DNA of 64,000 nucleotides from Heteroscillospira sp050943935. GTDB lineage: Bacteria > Bacillota > Clostridia > Oscillospirales > Oscillospiraceae. A program made the translations under genes and the position numbers. The first letter of the stretch is position 1. Each line of letters starts with the position of its first letter. The stretch lies in assembly GCA_050943935.1 (NCBI GenBank), contig JBMNQC010000006.1, forward strand, positions 90,029-154,028, written 5' to 3'. Positions 27,005-35,432 of the stretch are shown in pieces. The notes under the pieces were generated by a model that saw only the letters and a program-made list of their open reading frames with translations, was not told the DNA's origin and ran no database searches.

Positions 27005-27853
27005 TCACGCCTCCTTTTTCTTGCCCAGATAGGCCTCTATAACGGCGGGGTTCGCCTGTATCTCCTCCGCTGTGCCCTTGGCGATTATCTGGCCGAAGTT
27101 CAGCACGCAGATGCCCTCGCAAACGCCCATTACCAGGCTCATATCGTGCTCGATGAGCATTATTGCTATTTTGAAGGTGTCGCGTATTTTGATAATATTG
27201 TCCATAAGCTCGGCCGTCTCGGATGGGTTCATACCCGCGGCGGGCTCATCCAAAAGCAGGAGGCTGGGGTTGGTAGCCAGAGCCCGGACTATCTCCAGGC
27301 GGCGCTGGGCGCCGTAGGGCAGGCTTCCCGCCTTGGCGTCGGCCATATCCTGCATATCGAAGATGCTCAAAAGCTCCATGGCCCGCTCATGCGCGGCTCT
27401 CTCCTGCTTCCAGTAGTTTGGCAGACGGAGGATACCGGTGAGCATTGAGTACTGCTCCTGATTGTGCAGGCCTATCTTCACGTTGTCCTCCACCGTCAGG
27501 TTGTCGAACAGGCGAATATTCTGGAAGGTGCGGGCTATTCCCATGCGGTTTATCTGCTCGGTAGTCTTGCCGGAGGTATCCATACCATCCAGCAGTATGG
27601 TGCCGCGGGTAGGCTGATACACCTTGGTGAGCAGGTTGAATACCGTGGTCTTGCCTGCGCCGTTGGGGCCTATAAGTCCGGCTATCTCAGTACGGCCTAT
27701 GGTGATGTTAAACTCATTTACGGCTTTAAGCCCGCCGAAATCTATGCCCAGATGCTGGCACTCAAGAATGGGGGTCGTATTCAAATCCCGCTCGGGGATG
27801 ATGGAGTGGCTGGGCACGGGCACCATTTTGGGCTTATCATACTTTTTAGCCAT
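27005..27853 (-). CDS. livG: Branched-chain amino acid ABC transporter ATP-binding protein LivG
   Basis: This 282-residue ATPase has Walker A GPNGAGKTTVFNLLTK, the LivG-type insertion YQPTRGTILLDGMDTSGKTT, ARTFQNIRLFDNLTVEDNVK, signature SLPYGAQRRLEIVRALA and Walker B LLLDEPAAGMNP. The N-terminus has about 30 extra residues before the usual ABC start. ATG 27853 has AGGACAGGAA upstream and overlaps the livM stop by 8 bases. Confidence 0.95.
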   Translation of the reverse strand: MAKKYDKPKMVPVPSHSIIPERDLNTTPILECQHLGIDFGGLKAVNEFNITIGRTEIAGLIGPNGAGKTTVFNLLTKVYQPTRGTILLDGMDTSGKTTEQINRMGIARTFQNIRLFDNLTVEDNVKIGLHNQEQYSMLTGILRLPNYWKQERAAHERAMELLSIFDMQDMADAKAGSLPYGAQRRLEIVRALATNPSLLLLDEPAAGMNPSETAELMDNIIKIRDTFKIAIMLIEHDMSLVMGVCEGICVLNFGQIIAKGTAEEIQANPAVIEAYLGKKKEA

Positions 27854-28916
27854 TTTCCTGTCCTCCCTTTCTGAAGTGGAACAAACGGGCAAACGTAGCC
27901 TTCACCGGTTCGCTGTTGGTTGCCAGCATCACCAGTATAAGGACGATGGCGTATATCAGCATACGGTAGTCGGCAAAGCTTCGCAGCAGCTCGGGCAGCA
28001 CATACAGCAGAGCCGCGGCAATAATTGAGCCCCACATATTGCCCAGGCCGCCAAGAACAACAAACACCAGCACCAGAATGGAGGTATTGAAGTTAAACTT
28101 GGCCGCGGCAAGGTTTGAGTAGTTCAGGCCATAGAGCGCGCCTGCGGCTCCGGCCAGGGCGGCGGAGGTAACAAAGGCCATAAGCTTATACTTTGTCACG
28201 TTTATGCCCACGCTTTCGGCGGCAATGCGGTTATCACGCAGAGCCATAATGGCGCGTCCGGATCGGCTGCGCACCAGATTCAGGATTACCACCAGAGTTA
28301 TTATTATGAGCACAAAGCCCGCGGTGAAGCTGGCTATGGTCTGCGTTCCCGTAGCGCCCTGAGCGCCCTTGATGATAGCGATGCCGCCGTCGGCCAGTCC
28401 CAGATCGTTTATAGTCAGGTTGCCCTTAAAGTTGAACGCCATATGCAGGCCGTTTTTATCGTAGCCCACCAGCAGGCAGTTTATAAGGTCTTTGATTATC
28501 TCGCCGAAGGCCAGAGTGACTATAGCCAGATAGTCGCCCCGCAGCCGCAGCACCGGCACGCCGACAACAAGGCCGGTTATGGCCGCGAAGAAGGCGCCCA
28601 CCAGCATGGCCACAGCCAGCCGGGCGGGAACAAAGGGTATTGCGCTCTGAAGGCTCATGGCGGCGATAACACCGGAAAACGCTCCAACGCTCATAAAGCC
28701 CGCGTGACCAAGGCTTAGCTCACCCAGCACGCCTACCGTGAGGTTAAGGGACAGAGCCATAACTATATAGCAGCAGATAGGCACCAGCTGTCCCTGCATG
28801 GAGCTTGAAAGTCTGCCGCTGCTGTTGAGCATGGTGACAATTACAAACGCCAGGGTGACGCCCGCGTAGGTGGCGTAGTCCACCAGAACATTTTTCTTCA
28901 GCTTTATTTTTTTCAT
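27846..28916 (-). CDS. livM: Branched-chain amino acid ABC transporter permease LivM
   Basis: This 356-residue membrane protein has eight to ten helices and the family motifs LNLTVGVLGELSLGHAGFMS and LRGDYLAIVTLAFGEIIKDL; the EAA-like loop appears as IMALRDNRIAAESVGINVTK. It forms the channel with LivH. ATG 28916 is preceded by GAGGTG; a longer in-frame start has poorer support. Confidence 0.95.
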   Translation of the reverse strand: MKKIKLKKNVLVDYATYAGVTLAFVIVTMLNSSGRLSSSMQGQLVPICCYIVMALSLNLTVGVLGELSLGHAGFMSVGAFSGVIAAMSLQSAIPFVPARLAVAMLVGAFFAAITGLVVGVPVLRLRGDYLAIVTLAFGEIIKDLINCLLVGYDKNGLHMAFNFKGNLTINDLGLADGGIAIIKGAQGATGTQTIASFTAGFVLIIITLVVILNLVRSRSGRAIMALRDNRIAAESVGINVTKYKLMAFVTSAALAGAAGALYGLNYSNLAAAKFNFNTSILVLVFVVLGGLGNMWGSIIAAALLYVLPELLRSFADYRMLIYAIVLILVMLATNSEPVKATFARLFHFRKGGQENG

Positions 28917-28926
28917 GGCTGTCACC

Positions 28927-29829
28927 TCAGACTTTCTCGGGCACATATTTGCCCAGCAGACCGGCAGGACGCACCAGCAGCACCACTATAAGCGTGGCGA
29001 AAACTATGGCGTTCGCCAGCTGGGTGGAGATATAAGCCTTGGCCAGGGCCTCGATTATGCCCAGGAGTATGCCGCCCAGGAAAGCGCCGGGTACGGAGCC
29101 TATGCCGCCGAAAACCGCGGCGGTAAAGGCCTTGATGCCGGGCATGGAGCCGGTGGTGGGCATAAGCGTGGGGTTAAAGGAGCACATGAGCACGCCGGCG
29201 ACGGCGGCCAGGGCGCTGCCTATGGCAAAGGTCATGGATATGGTTCTGTTTACGTTTATGCCCATGAGCTGAGCCGCTCCCTTATCCTCGGAGCAGGCGC
29301 GCATGGCCTTGCCCATCTTGGATTTGCTGATAAACATGGTAAGCCCGATCATTATTACAATACAGGCGGCTATGGTTAGCAGAGATATATAGGATATGCT
29401 GAGCCGGCCGTCAAACAGGCGCAGCACATTTGGCTCGCCCTTGGCGTTCACAGCAGGAATAAGCGGGGTATATACCTTGGGAGTCGCGCCCCATATGAGC
29501 AGAGCGGAATTCTGCAGGAAATAGCTTACGCCTATGGCGGTTATAAGCACCGCCAGGGAGGGAGCGGAGCGCAGGGGCTTGTAGGCCAGTCCCTCTATCA
29601 CTATACCCAGCACCGTGCACACCGCCGCCGCTATGATTACGCTGACCCAGCCGGGCAGCCCCATATAGGCCGTGGCGCAGAAGGACATATATCCGCCCAC
29701 CATGATAACATCGCCGTGGGCGAAGTTCAGCATTTTCGCAATACCGTAAACCATGGTGTAGCCAAGGGCTATAATGGCGTACACGCTGCCTATGCTGATG
29801 CCGCTGACTAGATAGGAAAGAAATTCCAT
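28927..29829 (-). CDS. livH: Branched-chain amino acid ABC transporter permease LivH
   Basis: This 300-residue permease begins FLSYLVSGISIGSVYAIIAL and contains YTMVYGIAKMLNFAHGDVIM, diagnostic of LivH, plus the coupling loop GKAMRACSEDKGAAQLMGIN. ATG 29829 follows GAGGTG. It is separated from livJ by 180 bases that contain a hairpin, which probably sets the high ratio of binding protein to permease. Confidence 0.95.
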   Translation of the reverse strand: MEFLSYLVSGISIGSVYAIIALGYTMVYGIAKMLNFAHGDVIMVGGYMSFCATAYMGLPGWVSVIIAAAVCTVLGIVIEGLAYKPLRSAPSLAVLITAIGVSYFLQNSALLIWGATPKVYTPLIPAVNAKGEPNVLRLFDGRLSISYISLLTIAACIVIMIGLTMFISKSKMGKAMRACSEDKGAAQLMGINVNRTISMTFAIGSALAAVAGVLMCSFNPTLMPTTGSMPGIKAFTAAVFGGIGSVPGAFLGGILLGIIEALAKAYISTQLANAIVFATLIVVLLVRPAGLLGKYVPEKV

Positions 29830-29939
29830 ATTGGTTACACCTCTCTTTTTCTGATACTATGGCAAAAACGCAGCCGGCGCCGTCTTTCCGGGAAATACCG
29901 GCTCTGTTTCTGCCATAGGCGGCCTCTCGGCCATATCCT

Positions 29940-30003
29940 AAAAAAGCAAGTCTGGCTGGCAGGAGAAAATTCCCCCGCCAGCCCGGATTTTGCTTTTTTA
30001 AGC
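29940..30003 (-). terminator. Partial terminator between livJ and livH
   Basis: A long imperfect stem formed by GCAAAATCCGGGCTGGCGGG and its partner ends in TTTTTT on the minus strand. It probably attenuates transcription into livHMGF. Confidence 0.78.
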
Positions 30004-30009
30004 TGCTTT

Positions 30010-31233
30010 TCAGGCGGCGACGTACTTGCCGTCCTGAATTACATAGATATTGGGAGCCTTGGAGACTTCGCCGTTTGCGCTCCAGCCCATGTCCTGACCG
30101 GTGAGGCCGTCCACGGTGAAGGAGGAATCGGTGAACTGAGCCACCAGCTTCTCGCAGATATCCTGCGCACTCATATCGGGAGTGCAGCCGGAAGCGATGA
30201 GGGCGTTGTAAATGGCGTATACGCAGTCATAGCCGTCGGCGGCGAACTGGTTGGGGATATCGCCGTAGCGCTTCTGATACTCATTGACAAAGTTAACGGT
30301 AGCCTCATCGGTGGCGTCGGCGGAGAAGGGAGTCAGCAGCATGAGGCCCTCGGCCAGAGCGGTATCAAAGCCCTCCATGGTCAGTATGCCGTCCATACCG
30401 TCCACACCGAAGAAGGTGGGAGCATAGCCCATAGCCTTGGCCTGAGCCAGGATGACGGAGGCAGGCTGATAGTAGATGGGCATGAAGATCAGGTCTGCAC
30501 CGGCGGACTGGGCGGCGCCCAGCTGCACGGAGAAATCAGTAGCGGTGTCGATGGTGAAGGTGCCCTCATAGACTGCCTCTATGTTCTTGTCGGCCAGAGT
30601 GGCCACAAAGGCATCGTGAATACCCTGGGAATATGCGTCGTCATTGCGGTAGATAATGGCGATCTTTGCATCGGGCATATTGGTGGATATATACTCCGCG
30701 GAGGCGATACCCTGGTTGGGGTCGGTGAAGCAGAGCTGGAACATATTGTCCTTACCGGCGGTAACGTCGGCGGAGGAAGCGGAGGGGGTGAGACCGAACA
30801 TGCGGTCCTCATAGAGCTTTGCGGAGACGGCAATGGCAGAGCCGGTGGTGACGGAGCCGATAAGCGCCTGCATGCCCCAGTCCTTCAGGGTGTTGTAGGC
30901 GTTGATGCCCTTTTCGCCGTCGGCCTCATCGTCCTGAGGCTGGAACTCGATCTGGATGCCGCCCTGGGCGTTGATCTCGTCCACGGCGATCTGAACGGCG
31001 TTCATAACAGCCTTGCCGTAAATGGCGTTCTCACCGGTGAGGGGGCCAATGCCGCCAAACTTAAACGCTGCAGTTTCTCCCTCGGGAGCGCTGCTCTCGG
31101 GAGAGCTGCTCTCAGGAGCGGAAGAGCTGGTTTCGGGAGCGCTGCTCTCGGGTGCCGTCTCACCGCCGCAGGCGGTCATTGAGAACACCATGGCCAGAGC
31201 AAGCACAAGTGCAAGAATACGATTCTTTTTCAT
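30010..31233 (-). CDS. livJ: Branched-chain amino acid ABC transporter substrate-binding lipoprotein LivJ
   Basis: This 407-residue type-I periplasmic-binding-like protein has a lipoprotein signal (FSMTACGGE), a low-complexity Glu/Ser/Pro/Ala linker (about residues 25-50), then FKFGGIGPLTGENAIYGKAV, where the amino-acid-binding lobe starts, and IAIIYRNDDAYSQGIHDAFV. It binds the amino acid outside the membrane and delivers it to LivHM. ATG 31233 has GGAGG upstream. It is the first gene of the operon and the closest to the recombinase. Confidence 0.94.
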   Translation of the reverse strand: MKKNRILALVLALAMVFSMTACGGETAPESSAPETSSSAPESSSPESSAPEGETAAFKFGGIGPLTGENAIYGKAVMNAVQIAVDEINAQGGIQIEFQPQDDEADGEKGINAYNTLKDWGMQALIGSVTTGSAIAVSAKLYEDRMFGLTPSASSADVTAGKDNMFQLCFTDPNQGIASAEYISTNMPDAKIAIIYRNDDAYSQGIHDAFVATLADKNIEAVYEGTFTIDTATDFSVQLGAAQSAGADLIFMPIYYQPASVILAQAKAMGYAPTFFGVDGMDGILTMEGFDTALAEGLMLLTPFSADATDEATVNFVNEYQKRYGDIPNQFAADGYDCVYAIYNALIASGCTPDMSAQDICEKLVAQFTDSSFTVDGLTGQDMGWSANGEVSKAPNIYVIQDGKYVAA

Positions 31234-31329
31234 TCTGTTTACCTCCAATTTATTCTGCAAACGCAGTTCGCTTTAAGGAAACGCCGCTTGGGCTGAATTA
31301 AGATTTTCCTTCCTTAAAACATTACTGGA

Positions 31330-31358
31330 ATTATAATACTTTACATTGTCAAAGTCAA
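31330..31358 (-). promoter_or_regulatory. Promoter of the liv operon
   Basis: Read on the minus strand: TTGACT (31358-31353), a 17-base spacer and TATAAT (31335-31330). The 31234-31492 gap between livJ and the recombinase module otherwise holds an isolated TTGACA at 31408-31413 that may serve the recombinase, without a clear -10. Confidence 0.72.
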
Positions 31359-31492
31359 CGCACAATTTAACAAAGTCTCACAAAACATGAAACAAATTTT
31401 CTCCACTTTGACAATTTTTACCGGACATGCATTGAAGCACGCCCGTGAGCATAGATTTTCCAGTACAACTTTTTTATTGAGGAGTGGTATTT

Positions 31493-31597
31493 TTGGACCT
31501 TACAGAGCTGTATGAGACCGTTTTGAGCCATTCAGACGAGCTGGAGCTGCGGCAAATACTTATAGACGCCCTGCTGGAGCTCCTGGAAACTCAGTGA
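31493..31597 (+). CDS. 34-residue acidic ORF coupled to the recombinase gene
   Basis: A TTG start with GAGGAG 8 bases upstream opens an ORF that stops at a TGA overlapping the recombinase GTG (GTGA). The peptide is a leucine- and glutamate-rich amphipathic helix. I do not recognise it. Its position suggests a translational coupler or a tiny partner of the recombinase; a directionality factor is only speculation. Confidence 0.5.
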   Translation: MDLTELYETVLSHSDELELRQILIDALLELLETQ

Positions 31598-33072
31598 AGG
31601 GCGCGGCGCTGTATCTGCGGCTGAGCCGGGATGACGGCGCGGGCGAGAGTTCTTCCATTTCCGGACAGCGCCTGCTGCTGCGGCGCTGGGCCCAGGAGCA
31701 GGGACTGAGCATCTTCGGCGAATACACGGACGACGGAGTGTCCGGCACCACCTTTGACCGGCCCGCCTTCCGCCGTATGATACGTGACATAGAGCGCGGC
31801 AAAATAGACGCCGTGCTGGTAAAGGACCTGTCCCGGCTTGGGCGGGACTACATAACCGCCGGCCAGCTTACGGAGCTGTGGTTTCCCGCCCACGGAGTGC
31901 GCTTCGTAGCCGTAAACGACGGCTACGATTCCGCCGCGGACAACGGCGACATGGCTCCCCTGCGCAACATTATAAATGAGATGTACGCCAGGGACGCCAG
32001 CCGTAAAATACGCTCGGCTCTGCACGCTCGGATGGCCGCAGGAAAGTTCACCGGCTCCCGGGCGCCATACGGCTACAGGCGCAGCGCCGACAAAAGCCGT
32101 CTTGAGCCGGATATGCAGCAGGCGCCGGTGGTACGGCAAATTTTTGACCGGGCCTGCGCCGGGCTGAGCTGCGGAGATATAGCCCGTGAGCTGAACTCGG
32201 CGGCAATCCCCTCGCCGCTGGGCGGAGACTGGGGAGCCTCAACCATAAGAAAAATGCTGAATAACCCGGTATATCTGGGACACCTGGCCCAGGGGCGCAG
32301 CTCCAGAACCTCTCTTAAAAACAAAAAGAGCCTCCCCCGGCCTCGGGAGTCGTGGATATTGGTGGAAAACACCCACGAAGCCCTAGTAAGCAGCGCACAG
32401 TTCCGGCTGGCAGAAAGTCTGGTATCGGTCCGCAGGCCGAGGCGGGGCAGCGGATTTGAGAATATTTTTTCCGGTCTGGCCTTCTGCGCCGACTGCGGCA
32501 GCGCCATGTCCTCCGTCACCTCCCGAAAAAAGGGAAGCTCCATGAATCTGGCCTGCGGCGCCTACAAAGCCAGAGGAAAAGCCGCCTGCACAAATCACTT
32601 TATCAGTTTCGGAGAGCTATGTGAGCTGGTACTGCGCTCCCTGTGCCAGGAGCTGAAGCTCACTCCCGGTCAGGAGGAGGAAATACTGCAATCCGCCCTT
32701 AGGAAAGCCCGGGCGCTGCCCGACGAAAAGCTGCTGCGCCGCCGTTTGGCAGAGACGGACAGCGCGCTTATGCGGGCCTATGACGATTTCGCCCGCGGGG
32801 CGCTGGACTCCGCCGGACTGGACACGGTACTGTGCAGCTGCTCCAGGCGGCGAAGTACGCTGCTTGCGGAGCTTGAGGATCTTTCCCGCTCTCCCCGGCC
32901 GGAGGCCGCCCTGCATCTGCTCCGCGGCCTCACCTACCCCACGGAGCTGAGCCGTGATATGCTCCACCGCTATGTGAAGCGCATAGAGATACACCAGGCC
33001 GTAAGCGAAAACGGCCAAAAACGCCAGCGGGTAGATATCTGCTGGCGCTTTGAGCATACGCAGGAATACTGA
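31594..33072 (+). CDS. Large serine recombinase (site-specific integrase/excisionase of the feoB element)
   Basis: This 492-residue large serine recombinase has a catalytic domain at 1-140: LYLRLSRDD, then the nucleophile region SSSISGQRLLL and IDAVLVKDLSRLGRDYITAG. A recombinase domain follows (about 160-260, APYGYRRSADKSRLEP), then a zinc ribbon (FCADCGSAM and CGAYKARGKAACTNH) and a C-terminal helical part. The start is GTG 31594, overlapping the small ORF. The last codons lie in the right att arm, and the stop TGA is 1 base from the CATGTGC core. Domain set and position make it the enzyme that inserted the element; activity is inferred. Confidence 0.94.
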   Translation: MKGAALYLRLSRDDGAGESSSISGQRLLLRRWAQEQGLSIFGEYTDDGVSGTTFDRPAFRRMIRDIERGKIDAVLVKDLSRLGRDYITAGQLTELWFPAHGVRFVAVNDGYDSAADNGDMAPLRNIINEMYARDASRKIRSALHARMAAGKFTGSRAPYGYRRSADKSRLEPDMQQAPVVRQIFDRACAGLSCGDIARELNSAAIPSPLGGDWGASTIRKMLNNPVYLGHLAQGRSSRTSLKNKKSLPRPRESWILVENTHEALVSSAQFRLAESLVSVRRPRRGSGFENIFSGLAFCADCGSAMSSVTSRKKGSSMNLACGAYKARGKAACTNHFISFGELCELVLRSLCQELKLTPGQEEEILQSALRKARALPDEKLLRRRLAETDSALMRAYDDFARGALDSAGLDTVLCSCSRRRSTLLAELEDLSRSPRPEAALHLLRGLTYPTELSRDMLHRYVKRIEIHQAVSENGQKRQRVDICWRFEHTQEY

Positions 33073-33080
33073 GCATGTGC
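33054..33080 (+). other. Right attachment site (attR): inner arm plus 7-bp core
   Basis: Arm GCATACGCAGGAATACTGAG at 33054-33073 is followed by CATGTGC at 33074-33080. The arm is the complement, with 3 mismatches, of the left inner arm. Confidence 0.85.
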
Positions 33081-33878
33081 ATGGGCTTTGGATGCAATGC
33101 GGCCGGGGTAGTGGGCTGCCGCATAATCGATTCCCCCCGTGAGCGGATGGTCGCCATGCTTACCAACGCCTTTGTGCCGTGCAACGGGCGCTTTCCCGCG
33201 CTTATTGCCATAATAACGGTGTTTTTCGCCGCAAACGCCCTGGAGGGCGCGGCGCTGCTCTCCGCTCTGGTGGCCTTGGGGGTGGTCATGACTCTGCTGT
33301 GCTCCCGTCTGCTGTCGGAGACAGTACTGCGTGGCATGCCCAGCTTTTTCACCCTGGAGCTGCCGCCCTACCGGCGGCCCCAGCCGGGGCGCATACTGCT
33401 GCGCTCAATTTACGACCGCACCCTTTTTGTGCTTGCCCGTGCCGTTATTGTGGCCGCGCCCGCCGGTGCGCTAATCTGGGCGCTGAACCGGCTGGGACTG
33501 ATGGAGCTGTTTTCCGCCCTGCTGGACGCTCCGGGCAGGCTCATGGGCCTGAACGGCCTCATCCTGCTGGCCTTTATTCTGGGTCTGCCCGCAAACGAGA
33601 TAGTCATACCCATCATCCTCATGTGCGTCCTCTCGCAGAACGCGCTGACGGAATACGCCTCGGCCGCGGAGCTGGGGATCATACTGCGGGGCGCGGGCTG
33701 GACGGAAAAGACCGCCCTGTGCTTTCTGCTCTTCACCATGTTCCACTCCCCCTGCTCCACCACCCTGCTGACCATACGCCGGGAGTCCGGCTCCTGGCGC
33801 TGGGCCGCGCTTGCCGCCGCCCTGCCCACAGCCGTGGGCGCGGCGCTGTGTATCCTGGTAAATCTCGTGTGGGCATAA
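33075..33878 (+). CDS. feoB: FeoB ferrous iron transporter, C-terminal fragment
   Basis: These 267 residues continue FeoB exactly where the N-fragment stops: MCMGFGCNAAGVVGCRIIDS, then SPRERMVAMLTNAFVPCNGR and the late SPCSTTLLTIRRESGSWRW. The final membrane helices and the second gate region are present. The ATG at 33075 lies in the att core; AGGA at 33062-33065 gives a usable 9-base spacing, so this half might be translated from the recombinase transcript. Whether two halves could assemble into a transporter is unknown. Confidence 0.92.
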   Translation: MCMGFGCNAAGVVGCRIIDSPRERMVAMLTNAFVPCNGRFPALIAIITVFFAANALEGAALLSALVALGVVMTLLCSRLLSETVLRGMPSFFTLELPPYRRPQPGRILLRSIYDRTLFVLARAVIVAAPAGALIWALNRLGLMELFSALLDAPGRLMGLNGLILLAFILGLPANEIVIPIILMCVLSQNALTEYASAAELGIILRGAGWTEKTALCFLLFTMFHSPCSTTLLTIRRESGSWRWAALAAALPTAVGAALCILVNLVWA

Positions 33879-33884
33879 CAAAAA

Positions 33885-33915
33885 TTCTGGGAAGGGTAAA
33901 ACCCTTCCCAGAAAA
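33885..33915. terminator. Strong hairpin after feoB
   Basis: TCTGGGAAGGGT and ACCCTTCCCAGA pair across a 4-base loop. The T run is poor on the plus strand and better on the minus strand. Two more hairpins (CGCGTC/GACGCG near 33946, ATTTTCCG/CGGAAAAT at 33971-34001) fill 33916-34070, and I see no gene there. Confidence 0.6.
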
Positions 33916-34072
33916 AGTATTACACAGGCCTCGCAGAGTTCGCGTCCGCAGACGCGAAAAAAGTTAAATCATTTTCCGTGGCGGCATGTACGTCGCGGAA
34001 AATACTTCTCGCGAAGCGTGCGTCGAATTGACAGCTTGCGGTCAACCGAGGCGCGAAGCGAAGCGCAGCCTT

Positions 34073-34103
34073 CTGAAATAAGTGGCTTTGCCGCTTATTT
34101 CAG
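34073..34103 (-). terminator. Hairpin downstream of the BMP lipoprotein gene
   Basis: CTGAAATAAG.GG and its complement flank a short loop right after the stop codon on the minus strand; the T run is weak. Confidence 0.55.
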
Positions 34104-34105
34104 CC

Positions 34106-35350
34106 TTAAAATCCGGAATTCAGCTCGGTGATGCCGTCGATGAGCCAGTAGAAATAGGGAGCGCTGGTCTGACCGTTGGCAACGTCGGACTCCTGGAACC
34201 ACTCGCCCTCGGCGACGGTCTTGGTGTCGGGAGCGGAGGCGCCGTAAGCGGTGCCGGTGCCGGTCCAGGGACCTGCGAACACATGGATGCTGCCGTCGGT
34301 GAGACCGGCGTTTATAGCCTCCAGCTTCTCGGCGGTGCCGGGAGCGGCGATGGTCTCGTTGAGCTCGGTGAGGAGCACAGCGCCCTCAGGCATACCGGCG
34401 GTCCAGTCCTGGTCAAACTCCTCGCCGTTCACAACTGCCTTTATGGCGTACTCAAAGTAAACGCTCCAGTCGATACGGCAGGAGATGAGGGACGCGTCGG
34501 GAGCGACGGAGATCATGTCGTTGTTGTAGCCGCAGTGGTACACGCCGTTCTGCTGAGCGGTGGTGGCGGGGGTGGTGTTGTCGGAGTGCTGGGAGATGAG
34601 CACGGCGCCCTCGTCAATAAGAGCCTGAGCGGCATTGGCCTCGGCGGTGGGGTCGGACCAGCTGGAAACGTACTGGACCTTCATGGTCACGCTGGGGCAG
34701 ACGCTGCGTGCGCCCAGGTAGAAAGCGGTGAAGCCGGAGATAACCTCGGCGTAGGCGTAAGCGCCGACGTAGCCGATAATGGCCTCTTCAGCGGTAATCT
34801 CGCCGGAGTCGATAAGCTCCTGGAGCTTCATGCCGGCAACGACACCGGCGGCATAGCGGCCCTCGTAGATGTTGGCAAAGGCGTTGTGGGTGTTTTCCAG
34901 ATCGTCGAAGGTGGAGTTCAGGTTGGTGCAGGAGATAAACTGAACATCCTCATAGTCGGGAGCGACCTTCAGCATGAAGGGCTCGTGGCCGTAGCTGTTG
35001 CAGATGACTATGGAGCAGCCCTCTTCGGCCAGCTCAATGCAGGCGTCCTCAACATCGCTGTTCTCGAGTATGTTGTACTTGGGTATCCAGGTGACATTGA
35101 TGCCCTCGCCCGCCAGCTTCTCGGTGACGTCCTCGACGCCGCGCATGAAGTTGTAGGTGTAGCCCTGGTCGTTCTCATCGCCTATGCAGATGATACCGAC
35201 GGTGATGTCCTTGGTCTCAGCCTCGGGGGCGGTGCTCTCGGGGGCATTACTCTCGGGAGCGGTGGACTCGGGAGCCTTCTCGTCGCCTCCGCAGGCGGTC
35301 ATGCCCAGCAGCATCACCAGAGCGAGGAGCAGTGCAAGTGTTCTCTTCAT
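34106..35350 (-). CDS. BMP family ABC transporter substrate-binding lipoprotein (nucleoside-type)
   Basis: This 414-residue lipoprotein has the signal LLGMTACGGDE, a Pro/Glu/Ser/Ala-rich linker (about 25-45) and a BMP/Med domain: GIICIGDENDQGYTYNFMRG, the central IVICNSYGHEPFMLKVAPDY, and GYVGAYAYAEVISGFTAFYL. PnrA/BmpA relatives bind purine nucleosides for ABC import. It lies 82 bases downstream of xpt on the same strand, supporting a purine salvage role. The ATPase and permeases are not in the window. Confidence 0.9.
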   Translation of the reverse strand: MKRTLALLLALVMLLGMTACGGDEKAPESTAPESNAPESTAPEAETKDITVGIICIGDENDQGYTYNFMRGVEDVTEKLAGEGINVTWIPKYNILENSDVEDACIELAEEGCSIVICNSYGHEPFMLKVAPDYEDVQFISCTNLNSTFDDLENTHNAFANIYEGRYAAGVVAGMKLQELIDSGEITAEEAIIGYVGAYAYAEVISGFTAFYLGARSVCPSVTMKVQYVSSWSDPTAEANAAQALIDEGAVLISQHSDNTTPATTAQQNGVYHCGYNNDMISVAPDASLISCRIDWSVYFEYAIKAVVNGEEFDQDWTAGMPEGAVLLTELNETIAAPGTAEKLEAINAGLTDGSIHVFAGPWTGTGTAYGASAPDTKTVAEGEWFQESDVANGQTSAPYFYWLIDGITELNSGF

Positions 35351-35432
35351 TTGTTTTTCCTCCTAAAATATCGGTTGTTTTTCGGGTACCACCCAAAATT
35401 TATCGAAAGCCCAGGGCTATCAATATACCTGT

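Larger units (their letters stand above)
26216..33080 (+). mobile_element. 6.86-kb serine-recombinase element inserted in feoB, carrying livJHMGF
   Basis: The element is bounded by CATGTGC direct repeats at 26216-26222 and 33074-33080. Inside them are inverted 20-bp arms, 26222-26241 and 33054-33073 (17/20 identical). Contents: a liv transporter operon on the minus strand, a divergent 34-residue ORF and a large serine recombinase on the plus strand whose last codons are the right arm. The outer flanks rejoin to an intact feoB frame. Its genes use ATA for isoleucine like the host genes, so the element is old here or comes from a close relative. No relaxase or other transfer gene is present. 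Confidence 0.9.

Noticed and set aside
33885..34105. CRISPR-like or tandem repeats in the gap after feoB
   Set aside because: The hairpins there differ in sequence and there are no regularly spaced repeats. No CRISPR array was found anywhere in the window.
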